DNA from: Neckera pumila
Taxonomy: Eukaryota; Streptophyta; Bryopsida; Hypnales; Neckeraceae
NCBI GenBank assembly: GCA_963969595.1
Contig: OZ018409.1
Coordinates: forward strand, 47,181,528 to 47,245,527
Reading direction: 5' to 3'
DNA: 64,000 nt
The notes beneath the pieces were generated by a model, which made no database searches, had not been told where the DNA came from, and saw only the letters and a list, made by a program, of their open reading frames with translations. Every line of letters starts with the position of its first letter. The first letter of the stretch is position 1. Below are positions 10,885 to 22,610 of this stretch, piece after piece. Made by a program: the position numbers and the translations under genes.

Positions 10885-11915
10885 AACTCCTCACGCATAC
10901 GGAGGAGAAGACATGGAGCCTTCAGGAGTTGATCCTGAAGTACGGGGAGTTGGGTTCGGATGACGAACAGGAAGAGCAAAGCGGGTTCGAACCCGAAACA
11001 GAAGAAGAAGAAGAGGAGGAGCCATCCCAGCCGAGGAAGCGGATGAAGACAACGCCTCCTTGCAAGAGAGGAACCCCTCCAACCACCCGATCCACTCCAG
11101 ACCAAGGACCGGATGTGGAGATGCCGGATCCCAAAAACCCGACCGATCCGTTCAACCAGTTGACGATAATCCTGTATGGGATACGAGCAGACTGAGAGGT
11201 CAAGAGGAGAGCTCTCACCAGTATTGGAGATATGATGGGTGCACCGGTGGATAGTGATTTGCCAGGTAAGGTGGGCCAGTATCTAGCCGATCCGGATGAG
11301 AACCGGAAGCAGGAGGCAGAGATCCGTCGGCTTCAGGAGGAAGTCAATACCCTAAGGGTTGACATAGTAGCCCTCAGAGAAGACAAAGCTGCAGTCCAGG
11401 AGATGGTGGAGGCAACCCGGAAGGTGGATGAGTCGGTGAAGGACACTCTCGGAGAGTCCGGATCCACTGCAGTCAAGGCGGCACTATTTGACAAAGGGGT
11501 GCATGAGGAGAAGAAGGTATTCGGTTCCCGAATAGTTCGGATCCTAACCGACTTCACCAATCGGGTGAAAACGTCCTTAGTGGCAACGAGGGAGGCGGCC
11601 AACCGGATGGACATCAGCAACAGGAAGCTGAACAGGTCCATGTACTCCCGGGAGATACAACTTTTGGACCTCTCGCTACCGGATTTGTTTGCAGCGGGAG
11701 GGTCAAATCCGAGGGAGCCCAAGGATCAGACACCCGAGTCGAGAAAGAGTAACCGGAGACCTGGGTCTGGGCAACCGATTCATCTGGATTCATCGCCAGG
11801 GTCAGATCTTCCGGATCCAGCTGCCGGGGAGCGGAGCCGGAACCTTGCCGACGTCTTCATTCAACTGCCCAAGGAACCCAAGAGTCCTACGCTGGGTGGG
11901 GGAGTTAGAGAGTAA
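10885..11915 (+). pseudogene. LTR-embedded ORF, C-terminal two-thirds (unit D2)
   Basis: Follows the D1 end without a start. It aligns with 8740-9772 from the segment EEKTW onward: acidic run, PDVEMPDPKNPTDPFNQL, coiled coil, HEEKKVFGSRIVRIL and a tail ending SPTLGGGVRE at 11915. One in-frame TGA (11193-11195) replaces the Trp codon of D1 (AD-W-EVK), a TGG-to-TGA change. The junction AACTC (10885-10889) may be the surviving target duplication of D1 within D2. Confidence 0.7.
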
Positions 11916-13037
11916 GTAGGTAGGTAGGTAGGTAGTTAGGAATGTACAGTTTTGTAAGATAGTTAGGACCGGATTGGATGTGATCCGGTCTGGCCGGTTA
12001 GGATTGGACCCGGATGCCCAGCACGGATTTCCGGGGGACTTTTTGCTTCGTAATCAAGTTATATATAAGTCAGCCTCTGCATGGGAGCTGGGTGTCTTTT
12101 CACTTAAATTTTGTGTACATCTTCTCTTGGCCTCTCGTTGCGTGTCTCTCCCGTGTGTGGCAGGGTTGTGTGGTGAGGAGTTAGGAAGGCGCACGTTGGT
12201 GCGGGTGTGATTTCTCCCTTTGGCGTTTTTGTTTTGATCTTATGTGCAAATGAGCGGGTTGCAAAAGCGTTGGGAGTGGATTTCAGTTCCTCAGCATTTC
12301 TAGGGTTTAGGATTTTGGGCGAGACAGCCATTGTTAGGCTAGGCAGATAGGGAGGGATTCCTTAGTCGTGCTAGAACTCCTGGGTGGGAAATCCAATTGA
12401 GTGTTCGATCTCCTGAGAGATCTCACTGTCTTCATGGACAAACGGAAGGACTTTAGTTGATGTCGGAACGGACAGGTTTACTTGCAACCGCCTGGCTTTG
12501 TACAGACGGAACGTGGCGCTAAGGTCATTGTAGTATGGAAGGATCATACGAAGGGTCCTTGTGTGACCGGTGATCCGGAGAGTTCTCTGGATTGCTGTAA
12601 AGGATCAAACCGGATCTGGATTAGTGTAGGGAATGGGAAAATAGAGAAGTGGGTCTTCAGCCACTATAAGTCACGGAAGGAGCGGTGGGCCTGCCACTTT
12701 CAAAATCAAGGGGCAAACCCTCTGATGGTGAAACGGAGGTAAAACTAAACCAGATGGGAGTAAGAGCGGATGTGAGCTGATCAGACCGGATCGGAAAGTT
12801 GATCGGACTGGAGAAGGAGAAGAAGGTCTGATTGTAGTTCTCGGTGTTGTTGTGTTTTCGGTTGTGGTATTAGAACCGAAAGAGGAAATATTGGTATTGA
12901 CTTAGCTTGGAGACCAAATAAGGCTATCTACTTCACAGAATCTCGCGGGTTTGATCTTTAGAGTCACTTTGTTATACTTTAAAGCGGTTTTTGGTAGTAT
13001 AACTGGGAATTTGCTTACCCTGTGCTGCAACACATGC

Positions 13038-14374
13038 TCTAACACAGCATTGGAGAATCCATGATTTGCCTCGGATTGGTGTTCGAATGGATCTACATAA
13101 TAGCTCGCGGCGGAGTCTTCCAAATCTGACCAGTTTGTCGTGTAGCCATCCGAGTCGCTGGTCTCTCCCAAATGTTTCTCCATGGCCCAAGGAATCCGGG
13201 TGGAAGGTTTCCCTACCACCAGCTCCTTGGCTCCCCAATCCACAAGAACCTGGGCGGAACATAACCAAGGTCTTCCAAGTAACATCGGAAAGGGTCTACC
13301 TTTATGAACACGGATGATGACGTAGTTCAACAGATAGTCCTTTTCTCCAATCCGGGTTGGCACTTGTGAAAGTCTACCAACCGGATGTACCCGAGACTGG
13401 TCCGCCATCCGGAGAACTTGTTCCGTGGCTTGGAATGTTATGAATCCCAAGTCAAATGCTGTGTCTTCCAGCATCAGGTTAACTCCCAATCCGTCATCGA
13501 TGGAAACCTTGGGAATTGTACATTCTTCTATCTCCACAGTGACCTCTGAAGCTTCGGCATCTTCCGGTTGAGAAAAGTTAATTGCCACCGCGGGTAGCTT
13601 CACCATCTTCTTCCGTTATTGTGTCCAGGCGTCTCGGATTAGCTTCTGGTACATCACATCGTCATGCACAAGTTGTCCAATAGTCACATTTGCCTTCTGA
13701 TCTTTAATATCTTGGATGATGTTATACTCATGGATACTTACATGCGGATTGATGATCACTAGGATGTCACTAAAAGCAATTGCCTTCTGGTTCTGCACAA
13801 CATCCAGTCCAGAGATTTTTGTTCAGATCTCTGCACTGATATCTATCGGAATCCGGTTATGGTCTACTCTCTCCTCCAAATGATCTACCTCCGATTGCAG
13901 TCTCTACTCTTGATAGAGCAGATCCGAATTGCTACTCAATTCTGGTTTCTTCTTTGACTTCCTTTTGCTTCTCTCAGCGGACCATCCGGATTGGTTCCTG
14001 GTGAACTGCGGGTGGATACTCGGTTGACCATGCTCTTCGCTCCCACTAGCAGCTCCACCTCACACCGTCACTTTTCTGGATTCTCCGTTCCGACTGAGGG
14101 ACCGTAGTTTAGTGCAGTCTGCTCCCTTGGAAGAATTTGCACTTGTTTGTAAACCGGCCGCGGTTGCATTAATTTTAAACAGTCTTGCTCGGTATGTCCA
14201 TATTCTCCGCAATTTAGGCATGGCAAAATCTGTGGTGCACCTTGCCTTTGTCCCTTGTTAGGACAACTACTGGAAGAGTGTCCTGGTTCTCCGCAACAAT
14301 AACAAATCACCACTTGTCTGTCCGGATATCCAAGTACTCGCATAGGTGGCTGCACCATTGGGCCATGACTAGAT
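13038..14374 (-). pseudogene. gag nucleocapsid and protease of element H
   Basis: Two CCHC zinc knuckles (CYCCGEPGHSSSSC and CLNCGEYGHTEQDC, about 14320-14170) mark the nucleocapsid. After a degraded linker comes an open stretch from 13606 with IDDGLGVNLM, matching the plant gypsy aspartic protease active site (usually I-D-G-G-S-G-V-N), and LLGRPWL, the second protease signature. The frame is cut at 13038 by unit D and resumes at 7559. The 5' side is cut at 14375 by unit A. Capsid is absent. Confidence 0.82.
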
Positions 14375-17300
14375 TGTTGTACACGCAATGTAGGGGTAAG
14401 TATCTTTAGCCACAATGTTGTGCTAAAATGACACAAGTTATCGTTCCAGGGAATTTCAAGATGATGCTACACATTTCAAGTTTTCCGGATTCTCTTTTCT
14501 CCTCAATCCAATCACCTATTCATTCAATTTCGGATCTTTCTACTATCCAGAATTCAACCCAAATCCGGTTCTACCCGGAATCCAGTTTCCACTTCCAAAG
14601 CAAGATGGTTTCTTTCACCTCTATTTCACCCTCAGAGGGTCCGCTTTGATCTTTCGAGGGGTAGGGACTTCACCACTCTGGTTCTCACACTCACTAAACT
14701 TGACAAATACAAACAAACACCCAAATATTTAAAGGAGTTGCTACAAGGAAAGAAGATCCGGATCCTCACAACTTCCTAGACACCCGATCCGGAAAGCAGG
14801 TCACTCAGGACTCAATCCACTCCTTACTACAACGATAGATTACAAGGTTCCGGAACCTACCGGGGGTTGTTTGTTAAGTGCTAGACCATTCCGAGGTTGG
14901 CAAACCTTCCGGGAGAGTGGCGACTTCCTCTAGGCGGGCGCTTACCTCCGCACAGGTTGACAGCTGGACTTGCTTCCGCTATTCAATCAACCGAATCACC
15001 GTTATAGTAGTTTAAAGGCACTATATACTTCCACTCAGTCAAGAATCTAACACTGTCTCAAATGTACCTTTCAAATGGAACCGACTACCCAAGATCCGGA
15101 TTCCTCTTCACCCGTCTGCCCTCACACTCTAGTATAGTTACAAGCATTCAGACCAACATTTGAACACAAAGATGAAAATCCGAACGCTCACTCAACACTT
15201 AGATTAATAGAAAGGAATGGAATACAAATGAAAATTTGCTAGGAGGGAATGACCGCACAACAAGCTTGCCAACCCTTAAAAATCCACAAAAAGTCAACAC
15301 CTAAAAGCCGAAAAGCACCCCGGTAATCCGGACAGCCAATCAAAGAACCATCAGAGACACCCGGAAAATCTATTGCCGGCTCATTCTAAAAATAAATCTG
15401 GAACCAGGGTCCCAAGCGCGGAAATCCCGTTCCGGAACTAGAGTTCAAAACCTATTTAAAAAACAAAACATCCTAACTAACTACTTTTTCCGTGGCTTCT
15501 TCGTACTGCTGCGGCCTTGTGTCACTCCTGTTGTCTTTGTGGAGGTGTTCCGGACACTTGCCTGGGTCTGGATCGCGCGTTGGATCAGCAAAGTTGCTGT
15601 GTCTTCAGTCTCCTCTTCATTGGATAGGATGAACTCCCTATCCGACTCCATCTCTATGGGTTGCCCCAATGAAGCTCCAACCGGATCCTCTTCATCGCCT
15701 TCCTCCTCTTCTTCGGATGCTTCCTCCATGTGGGAGAAATCTTCTGGATGAGTCCTAGCCGGATTCTCAATCACAGGCATCCGGTCCATCAAATCCGTCC
15801 AAACTTGAGAAGCCAGGACTTTGGGCCCTACGGTCCCCTCTAGTGCCCTTGCCGTGCGCGTGGGGAACGTGATAAGGACCGTCTGCACCAGAGCATCCGG
15901 AACAACTGGAGCATCCGGACCCTTCTTGGCAACCTCTGCCGTTAACCTTTCCCTTCTTCGTGACGGCCCCGCCTGACTTGCAGCTTGAGCCGTAACGTCC
16001 TTCAGCAAGGCTTGAAGACCTTGCTCAGATATGACAGTCCTTCCGACAGGGCTCAGTTTGGCCGGAGTCCTCCACAACTGCGCACTCAGAACTTCCGCAA
16101 ATCGGGTGAAGTCCATGACTACCAGATCGAGAAACCCCAACAACTTCCTCATCTCTGCCAACACGTTCTCCATCTTGATCTCATAATCCACCAGGATCTT
16201 GAGGATCATGCTTCCGGTCACTACGCCCTCTTGAACTAACTTATTGTTAGAGAGCCGGGCGCGTGTGATTTGATCCGCGGGCTGTCCCACCAACTCCGTC
16301 AGTGTCCTCATTATATGCATCGCATTCAACTCTCTCTTGGATGTGAACTTCAGGGCCTCCACCGCAACACCCAAACTGGTCTTGAGTTGGATCTTCTCCT
16401 CTTCCAGTTTCCGGATCTGCTCCTCCTTCCTACTGAGCAGGGTCGGATCCGGACGCCTTCTAAATTCTAATCTCATCCAAAATCTTGTCCGGCTCCACCT
16501 TCAATTCATCCGATACCAAGCATACAAAGTCAGTCAAGTCCTCATACCGTTTCCGGGCCTCCTAGAACCACTCTACTCCGGAATCAAACAACTCGTTCCC
16601 CCGTAGATCTGTGAAGGTCCGGCCCGGTTCCTCCGTTTCTGGAACTTGTTGCTTCCCTCTTGAGTTCGGGTCGGTCGACTTTTGTCGCGAACTTTCCGAC
16701 CTCTCTGTCCTTGGCGGTGCCACTTCCGGAACTACTTCCTTGGCTTGCTTCTCCGAATCCAAAGGCAGGCCGTACTTCAGCATCTCCTCGGTGACCTTGT
16801 AGTCCTTGATATTCTGCTCGCTCACAATCCTGTTGTGGTAGTAAAGGTGGAAGAGGTAGGTGCTAATCGGGCTGGTCTTAGCCTTCTGCACGCCGTCCGC
16901 CAGTTTCTGCACCACGGACCAAATTATCCTTCCTCAGTGCACCGGTTGGTCCTCCATTGCTCCGAAAATCAGATTGCCCAACGTGCTAGTGAGCCAAGTT
17001 GGCTTCTCCGGATACAGGATCGGAACCAGGAACTCCAACACTTGCCTCTGCCTCAGGTCAATGCAATCATGGATCGCAAAACCTTCCTTTGAACTGGGTG
17101 GATTACGGAATTTCCCTTGAACGTAACCGTCAGTCCTTGAGGCATAACCAAAACCCACCTTCCGGAATGAGTAGGCTTCCGTCCACATCTCCTTGGTCCA
17201 CTTTGCCGACTTCCCTCGCTCCGTCAACTCAAACTGATTCGGAGCTCCAGTTACAACTTTGTGGATCATTGCCTCGTCCTTCAGATTCCACGGCTTCCGC

Positions 17301-17897
17301 AGCAACCCCGCGCATCCCATGCTGTCTGGATTGCCCTCCAAAAGCATCCGCACCTTTGGATCCGCAAGTACAATCGGATTGAGTAACTTGGCTGTAACTA
17401 CCGGTCTCCGAGGTTCCTCCATCCACGCCGACAGAATCCTACTAATCCGGTGCAATCGGCAACCTCCTCGCCTTCTCTCTCTATCTGATCCTAACTCACT
17501 ACTTTTTCACTCAACTAACGCGCGCTCCAAACTTGCAAGAACACACACCTCCTCGAGCGGAAGAAAGAGAGAGAAGAAATGGAGAAGGACGGGCTTAAGT
17601 AGCCGGCCACAGACCGACACCCGTTGGGACGGCCCATAAATGCGCCGCCTTTCGCGAACAGAACCCTAGTTTCTAGACAGGAACCTAGGTTGTAGGTTTC
17701 CTGAATCCGAATCACCTTCTGGATTACGGATCCCATTAAGATCCGTTCCTTATCCATTTTACAGTTTTTTGCTAGGTCGGAATTTTTGCAGTTTCCTGAT
17801 TTGGCTAACTGTTTGGGGTTACTACTTCAGTATTTGAAAATTTCAAAAAACCTCACTAATCTATTCCTAAACTAATCTGAAATTCCAGAGTTTGACA
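14375..17897 (-). mobile_element. LTR unit A
   Basis: On the minus strand it runs from TGTCAAACTC (17897) to GTGTACAACA (14375), 3.5 kb, colinear with unit B at 58588-62212: U3-like start, ORF, about 1.1 kb of non-coding 3' part including GCGGGCGCTTACCTCCGCAC (about 14935 on the plus strand). It abuts the gag of H on its left and non-repeat DNA on its right. Flanks (TAGAT on the left, TTTTG on the right) do not match, so no target duplication is visible and it may be recombinant. Its ends differ from D-type units, so it is a separate subfamily. Confidence 0.65.
15481..17422 (-). pseudogene. LTR-embedded ORF (unit A)
   Basis: About 647 codons from ATG at 17422 (MEEPRRPVV). Blocks: N-terminal domain with KPWNLKDEAM, WTEAYSFRKVG, FRNPPSSKEGFAIHDCIDL and a TLGNLIFGA motif; a stretch with PISTYLFHLY; Glu/Lys-rich coiled coil; acidic run EEASEEEEEGDEE; basic C-terminus KKPRKK. 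Interrupted by TGA near 16932 and TAG near 16560 and by a frame change around 16480. Clearly homologous to the ORFs of B, C and D despite low overall identity, which shows the ORF was kept under selection as subfamilies diverged. Confidence 0.68.
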
Positions 17898-17928
17898 TTT
17901 TGTACTTCTACAGAATTCACTGTAGCAT

Positions 17929-18385
17929 CTAAAATTGCATGCTTTGTTGCCAGCTATTCCCTCTTTTTACAAGATTTAGGCGAGCTGAAACACCATCCAC
18001 GACCTCCCCATATACCGCCGCAACCTTTGAATGTAAAACATGATCAGGAAGATCATGCAATACTTTCTTGTAATCTAGGACTCTCCCTAGAACAGATTTC
18101 CTAAGTTTTGGCCTTGGACAACTAGCCAATTTCTCACTAATAAAATTGGCAATAATAAGTGCAACCCTATGTTCTTCTTTGTCTACCATAATGTCAAGTC
18201 CACCACTAGTATGATTAAATTCAAAATGGTCACCTAACTTACACTCTCTTTTGCTATTACTTTCATGAAGAGGATTTGCTTCACCCTGCCAAATACGTGA
18301 CTTGGCTTTTCTTGCATTTTGAAATGCCAGTTGATCTATTTCTTTGGCATAGCTACGTTTTTGCTGCAGAGATTTTTGGACTTGC
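17929..18385 (-). CDS. Possible exon of an unrecognised gene
   Basis: A 150-codon minus-strand frame rich in charged residues (LGDHFEFNHTSGGLDIMVDKEEHR, then LIIANFISEKLASCPRPKLRKS). It has no ATG and is preceded by stops, but AG acceptor-like sites lie at its start. A good donor-like site (CAAG|GTAAGT on the minus strand, near 18733) lies upstream, so an intron-containing gene read leftward is possible. No family recognised. It ends next to unit A, so a truncated gene is also possible. Confidence 0.3.
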
Positions 18386-20242
18386 TGCAATGCTCAATCT
18401 TGTGGAGGCAACCTTTTACAGCCACTTCTCTCTTCTCATGTCTTTGCTGACCCCATCCAGGTTTCCCCTCCTTGCATCACCAAATAGCATACACAAGATC
18501 AACAAAAAAGCCTCATACGCATAAAATTGCTAATTAGGAGCAGGTTCATCCTCTATCTAAGTGCAATCACATCTTCTCTAGATGCAATATACCCATAGCT
18601 TCATCGAAGCAAAACTAGCTAAATGCAAGCAATCTCTTTTTCAAGGCTAAAAACCTAAACTAACTTTTTCAATACAGAAGTGAAAATCTAAAAGAAATTA
18701 TGTACAAGCTTTGGCAAACCACTTACCTTGCAAGTATTGACAATTCTTGTGCCCCTAAGTACCACAACCCTCAAGCTCCAGTTTTTTGTGACACGGAACC
18801 CTATAGACATGTAATCAAAAGCTAACCGACCTATGCCCAAACCCTAGTTAGGTGCAAAAAAACATAGCCTCGTGGAAGCCACTCCAACCAAATATGTTCA
18901 TAGAAGCAAAGAAGAGAAATGTGCATAGACTTTGCGAGCATAGCAGAACCTAAACCCTAACCCTGTTCCATTCAATGTGGCAGATTTTAATTCCTAGAGC
19001 GTAAAGCCTAAATCCGTAAGCAAGAAGTGATACACCCGCCACAAACTTGTTTACCAAGAAGGAGATAAACAATTTGCACGTTGCTCTCCCTATTGGACCC
19101 TAAACCCTAATTCTGAGACCTTCAACTTTGAATGTTGAATGCATAACCACTAAGTCAATAACAATTGCTGATAATCTGATTTTGCATTGATGTTGATCCC
19201 AATCATCTAAGAAGCAACTTCAATCCCAATATACAAGTAAAACTAGTTGGGCAAAAGCTAACGCTTTGCCCTACACACCATAACTAGCCTTCCTCAACAA
19301 AAATTGAGACACATTTAAAGGCTCAACAAGAGTGACGGATTGCAACCCTAATCCACAGTTGAATCAACACCGTCCGTATATAAGCAATCCTCATCATCTG
19401 TGTACAAGCAATCCTCACCGGACACGTGTATTGGCTCGTTGCAGTACAGTACAAATCTGCCCTACCCAGTACAGGTTGCTTGTCACTGCACGTACATAAA
19501 AAAGATAGAAATAGAAATTTCAAAGAAATACCATCTTAGATAACCTCTTAGTGTGAACGATTAGTGAAGACAACATATCATAATTCCAACTTCAAGTGTG
19601 TTAAATTAACCTCCAAAATTTAGTGGCAATTCTGGACATTTAATAGTCCATATCTACAAATTTAGGTGTCCAATTATACGTATTTTAAACCTAAGCATTT
19701 TTTCATATATAACCTTACTTAAATATAATTCCTTCTTTTGCAAAATATTTGAATTCTTTATTGATCAATGAGTCTTTATGGTGAATGCTGTGGACTGTGA
19801 CAGTATACAAAAAGTCCATATGAAAGTCCTTTACAAATAGAATATAAATTTTTTGGACAAGATTTCTTTTGCAATGCATAGATAATCAAGTATACAATAT
19901 GAAAATGTGTCCTTTGTCATATTGCATGACTTGTCTCTATTTGAAATTATAGGAATTCCAAAACATCCTACTGAATTAAGGACTATGACAGTCCATATTG
20001 GTCTAGCGTAGTATGCATCTACCTCGGAGGAGATTTTGGCAAGGTTTGTTTTTATTGCCGGATCTGAGAATCCGTGAATGAACAAACCGTATCTAGATCG
20101 TCATAGTATACTGAGGACACTCTCAAATAATCCTCAAAAGCGGAAGGTAGTCTTGGATGATATTGTTGTAATATGGCCTTATTCATTACAATTGGACAAT
20201 CAACAGATTTTGAGACTTTTGCCCTAAAACAATTGTATGGAT

Positions 20243-20263
20243 TTATCCTCGAGTCGAGGATAA
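20243..20263. repeat. 21-bp hairpin motif, perfect copy
   Basis: Two perfect 10-bp arms around one G: ATCCTCGAGTCGAGGAT core, extended by TT/AA. Near relatives occur at 20364-20386, 24969-24989, 25083-25105, 26480-26500, 26675-26695, 34885-34903 and 34924-34942, with unrelated flanks. Confidence 0.7.
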
Positions 20264-20901
20264 GTTGAGACTGCAACCTTTTGGCAATGAAAGGTTTTTA
20301 TACATAGTAATATTTTAAAGTCTCAAATTTCCAAATAGTCTCAAAATTGAATAGTTATGACTGTTTATCTTCAACTCAAGGATAAAATTGAGACTACCAT
20401 TTGTCCAAATATAACAAATAAGGCCTTTAATGCTTGTTGTAGATCCTTTCAGTTGGGAACATCTGCATTTACTTCAATCTCCGTTGCATGTGAGGGATGG
20501 TGTACATCCTATAGAGTGGCAACCTCCGCATGTTATAGGACTGCAATTTGATTGGACTTGGGTCTCAAAAAAGTTGTAGTTAGAGGGCCTTCATTATTTT
20601 GGTTTGAATGGCAACAATTGTGTTGGATCCAAATTCAATAAAGTGGTGAAAAGATGGTGACTGAGACTGTTCAACCAATATTTGATTGTCAAAATTACAC
20701 CAACCTTACCAAATGAATGAATCCATTTGAATGTCACACTCTGTAATTTCATTATTTTGCATTGTTATTTTTCGGTGCAAGATAATTCTATAGGAAATAT
20801 TGCGTAAGTTTGAGAGATCTCAAACATTGCATCAAAGTCTAATCCAAAATTTGTATGTCACTCATCGACCCCAATTATTTATTGACTTCTTCAATCACTT
20901 T

Positions 20902-21072
20902 GAAGCCCACAGGCTGGGACTAAAAACGCCTACATTAAGAACTCTACCATTCATTTAGTTGTAAAATTCTCCTTTCTAAGATATTGGAGCCACTCTAGAG
21001 CCCAATGGCTCGGACTAAGAAGCCTGCATCAAGAACTCTTCAATTGATTGAGTTCTAAAATTATCCTTTCAA
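20902..21072. repeat. Imperfect tandem duplication, about 96 bp
   Basis: Two diverged copies (20902-20980 and 20997-21072) sharing AGCCCAnnGGCTnGGACTAA, then CATnAAGAACTCT, then AAAATTnTCCTTTCnAAG. Nothing coding is apparent. Confidence 0.6.
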
Positions 21073-22494
21073 GCCTCTTTTTATATATGATCAAAAGACT
21101 CCCCAATTGACAATTCCTTCACAAAGTCCAGAATTCCTCCTAAAGTCCAGAAGTAATTGAATATGGCATATACATTTACAAATACATCCAAGCTACTTCC
21201 AAAACATGGAAGAGAATACAATGTTATAAACAAGAGAGTTTGAAGGGAGCCCAAAATAAGGTTGCCTTGAAGTATTTTGCAAGAGATATTGGAGGAAATG
21301 CTCCTCACCTACCTCCCTACTACAAGCCAACAAACAAAAAGTGTGTTAGTTTACGTGCATGAGGTGTCTTCAAAGCAATCATAGATGTTATTCCTGTCAC
21401 CAATTTCAAGCAAAAAATAAAATCAAACTAAGCATGATCTTTAAAACAAGTCAAGGATTGTTTCATGCAAGTAAGATAATTCTCTAGTGTGTGAAAATCT
21501 GTTCCCTGGAGTTGTCCAAGGGAGCTCTGTGAAGTTGTGCTGATGCCATTGCACTAAACATAGATGCTGCATGCACTATAATCTAAGTTGCAGTAATTGT
21601 GCTTAGACGCTTGGCTGCAGAGTGTAATCATGAAAGATTGCAGTATGAGTGGATTGCTGGACTTTGAAAAGGTTCCTTGAGGTCTTTCCACAGTCGCAGG
21701 TACGCTTTTTTTGTTTTTTTGAAAAACATGGATAATTTCTATTGATTGGAGGAAACAGTACATCGGACCAAGGGTAGTAGCCTCAGCAGCACATGGTGCA
21801 CTTCTAGTCATGTTTCTGCTGGTTGTTCCTCCGTCCTCCATTGGCAAGCAAGGTGACTTTGAATTGAGTGCAAATTGGGATATTAGACTCTATGTAATAT
21901 CATGAGTGTACTCCACTCAAGTACTTAGTGGCGATATCATGTATTGAAGCCCTTTGCATTCTTTAAAGCCACAGTTTGTACAAGTATATCATTTATTAGT
22001 ATGTGGTAGTATGACTGTAGTTTATACAAACCGGCATCAATTTATCACAACTTTGGGAGGTTTTCATGTGTGCTTTTCAATGAAAGCTTCTTTAAAAAAA
22101 GACCTAATTACTAAGGGTAGAATGGAGAGAGAGAAAAAAAGAGGTCATAAATAGCACCACTTTTGCCATTCCCAATATACCACTATCCTTGGGTTAAGGG
22201 GTAGTAGGTAATGTTTTTAAGAAGGGTTCTTTGACTTCCAAAGGGATTATCTTATCATGAAGATATATGTACCTCAATTCATTCTAGTGCTTTTTTAATA
22301 GTGACTACTACATTGAGCTGTGTGTTTTTTGTACAATTCATATTTGAAGTAGCAATATCTAGTAGTTGATACAATTACATCTAAAAAATGATATAAATCT
22401 AAAGGCAGGTTCACTCAAAGCTAAAATGTGGGGTTTAAAAGTAGACACATGAGGTTCTGAAAAGCTAGCATATTATTAAATCACAATGACCACT

Positions 22495-22610
22495 ATAATT
22501 ATATCACATTTTTACACAGTGTGATATTACAAAGGTATGATGCCTATTAGCGACCTCTTTAATATCACATTTACATATAATGTGGTATTACAAAGGTACA
22601 ATGGCCACTG
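22495..22610. repeat. Duplicated hairpin unit, about 58 bp
   Basis: Two copies of a segment in which ATATCACATTT is followed by an inverted GTG(T/G)TATTACAAAGGTA. Each copy can fold into a short hairpin. It may be a small decayed transposon end. Confidence 0.45.

Larger units (their letters stand above)
7565..13032 (+). mobile_element. LTR unit D (composite of D1 and D2) inserted in H
   Basis: Begins TGTCGCAACC at 7565, ends GCTGCAACA at 13032, and is flanked by a perfect 5-bp duplication CATGC (7560-7564 and 13033-13037). Across it the H reading frame can be followed from protease into RT, so it is a clean insertion. Inside, a first unit D1 (7565-10884, 3320 bp) ends CTACGACA. From 10885 a second copy, D2, starts in mid-ORF and runs to the end. 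D1 inserted in D2 followed by recombination between their 5' parts would give this. No gag-pol lies inside, so the insertion behaves as a solo LTR. Confidence 0.85.
4464..14374 (-). mobile_element. Ty3/gypsy retrotransposon H internal region (interrupted)
   Basis: Reading right to left: gag zinc knuckles (14320-14150), protease (about 13560-13230), then a break at CATGC where unit D (7565-13032) is inserted, then reverse transcriptase, RNase H and integrase (7559-4610), PPT and 3' LTR (E). The order PR-RT-RH-INT marks Ty3/gypsy. RT sequence resembles the plant Athila/Tat side of the group. Capsid and the 5' LTR are not seen: unit A begins at 14375 and unrelated DNA follows it. Many stops make the element dead. 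Confidence 0.85.

Noticed and set aside
15481..17422. Unit A as the 5' LTR of element H
   Set aside because: Its ends and sequence differ from unit E, the 3' LTR of H, and no primer-binding site follows its 3' end at 14374.
20052..20276. Minus-strand frame as a gene
   Set aside because: No ATG context, no domain, and continuation needs a frameshift. At most a relic.
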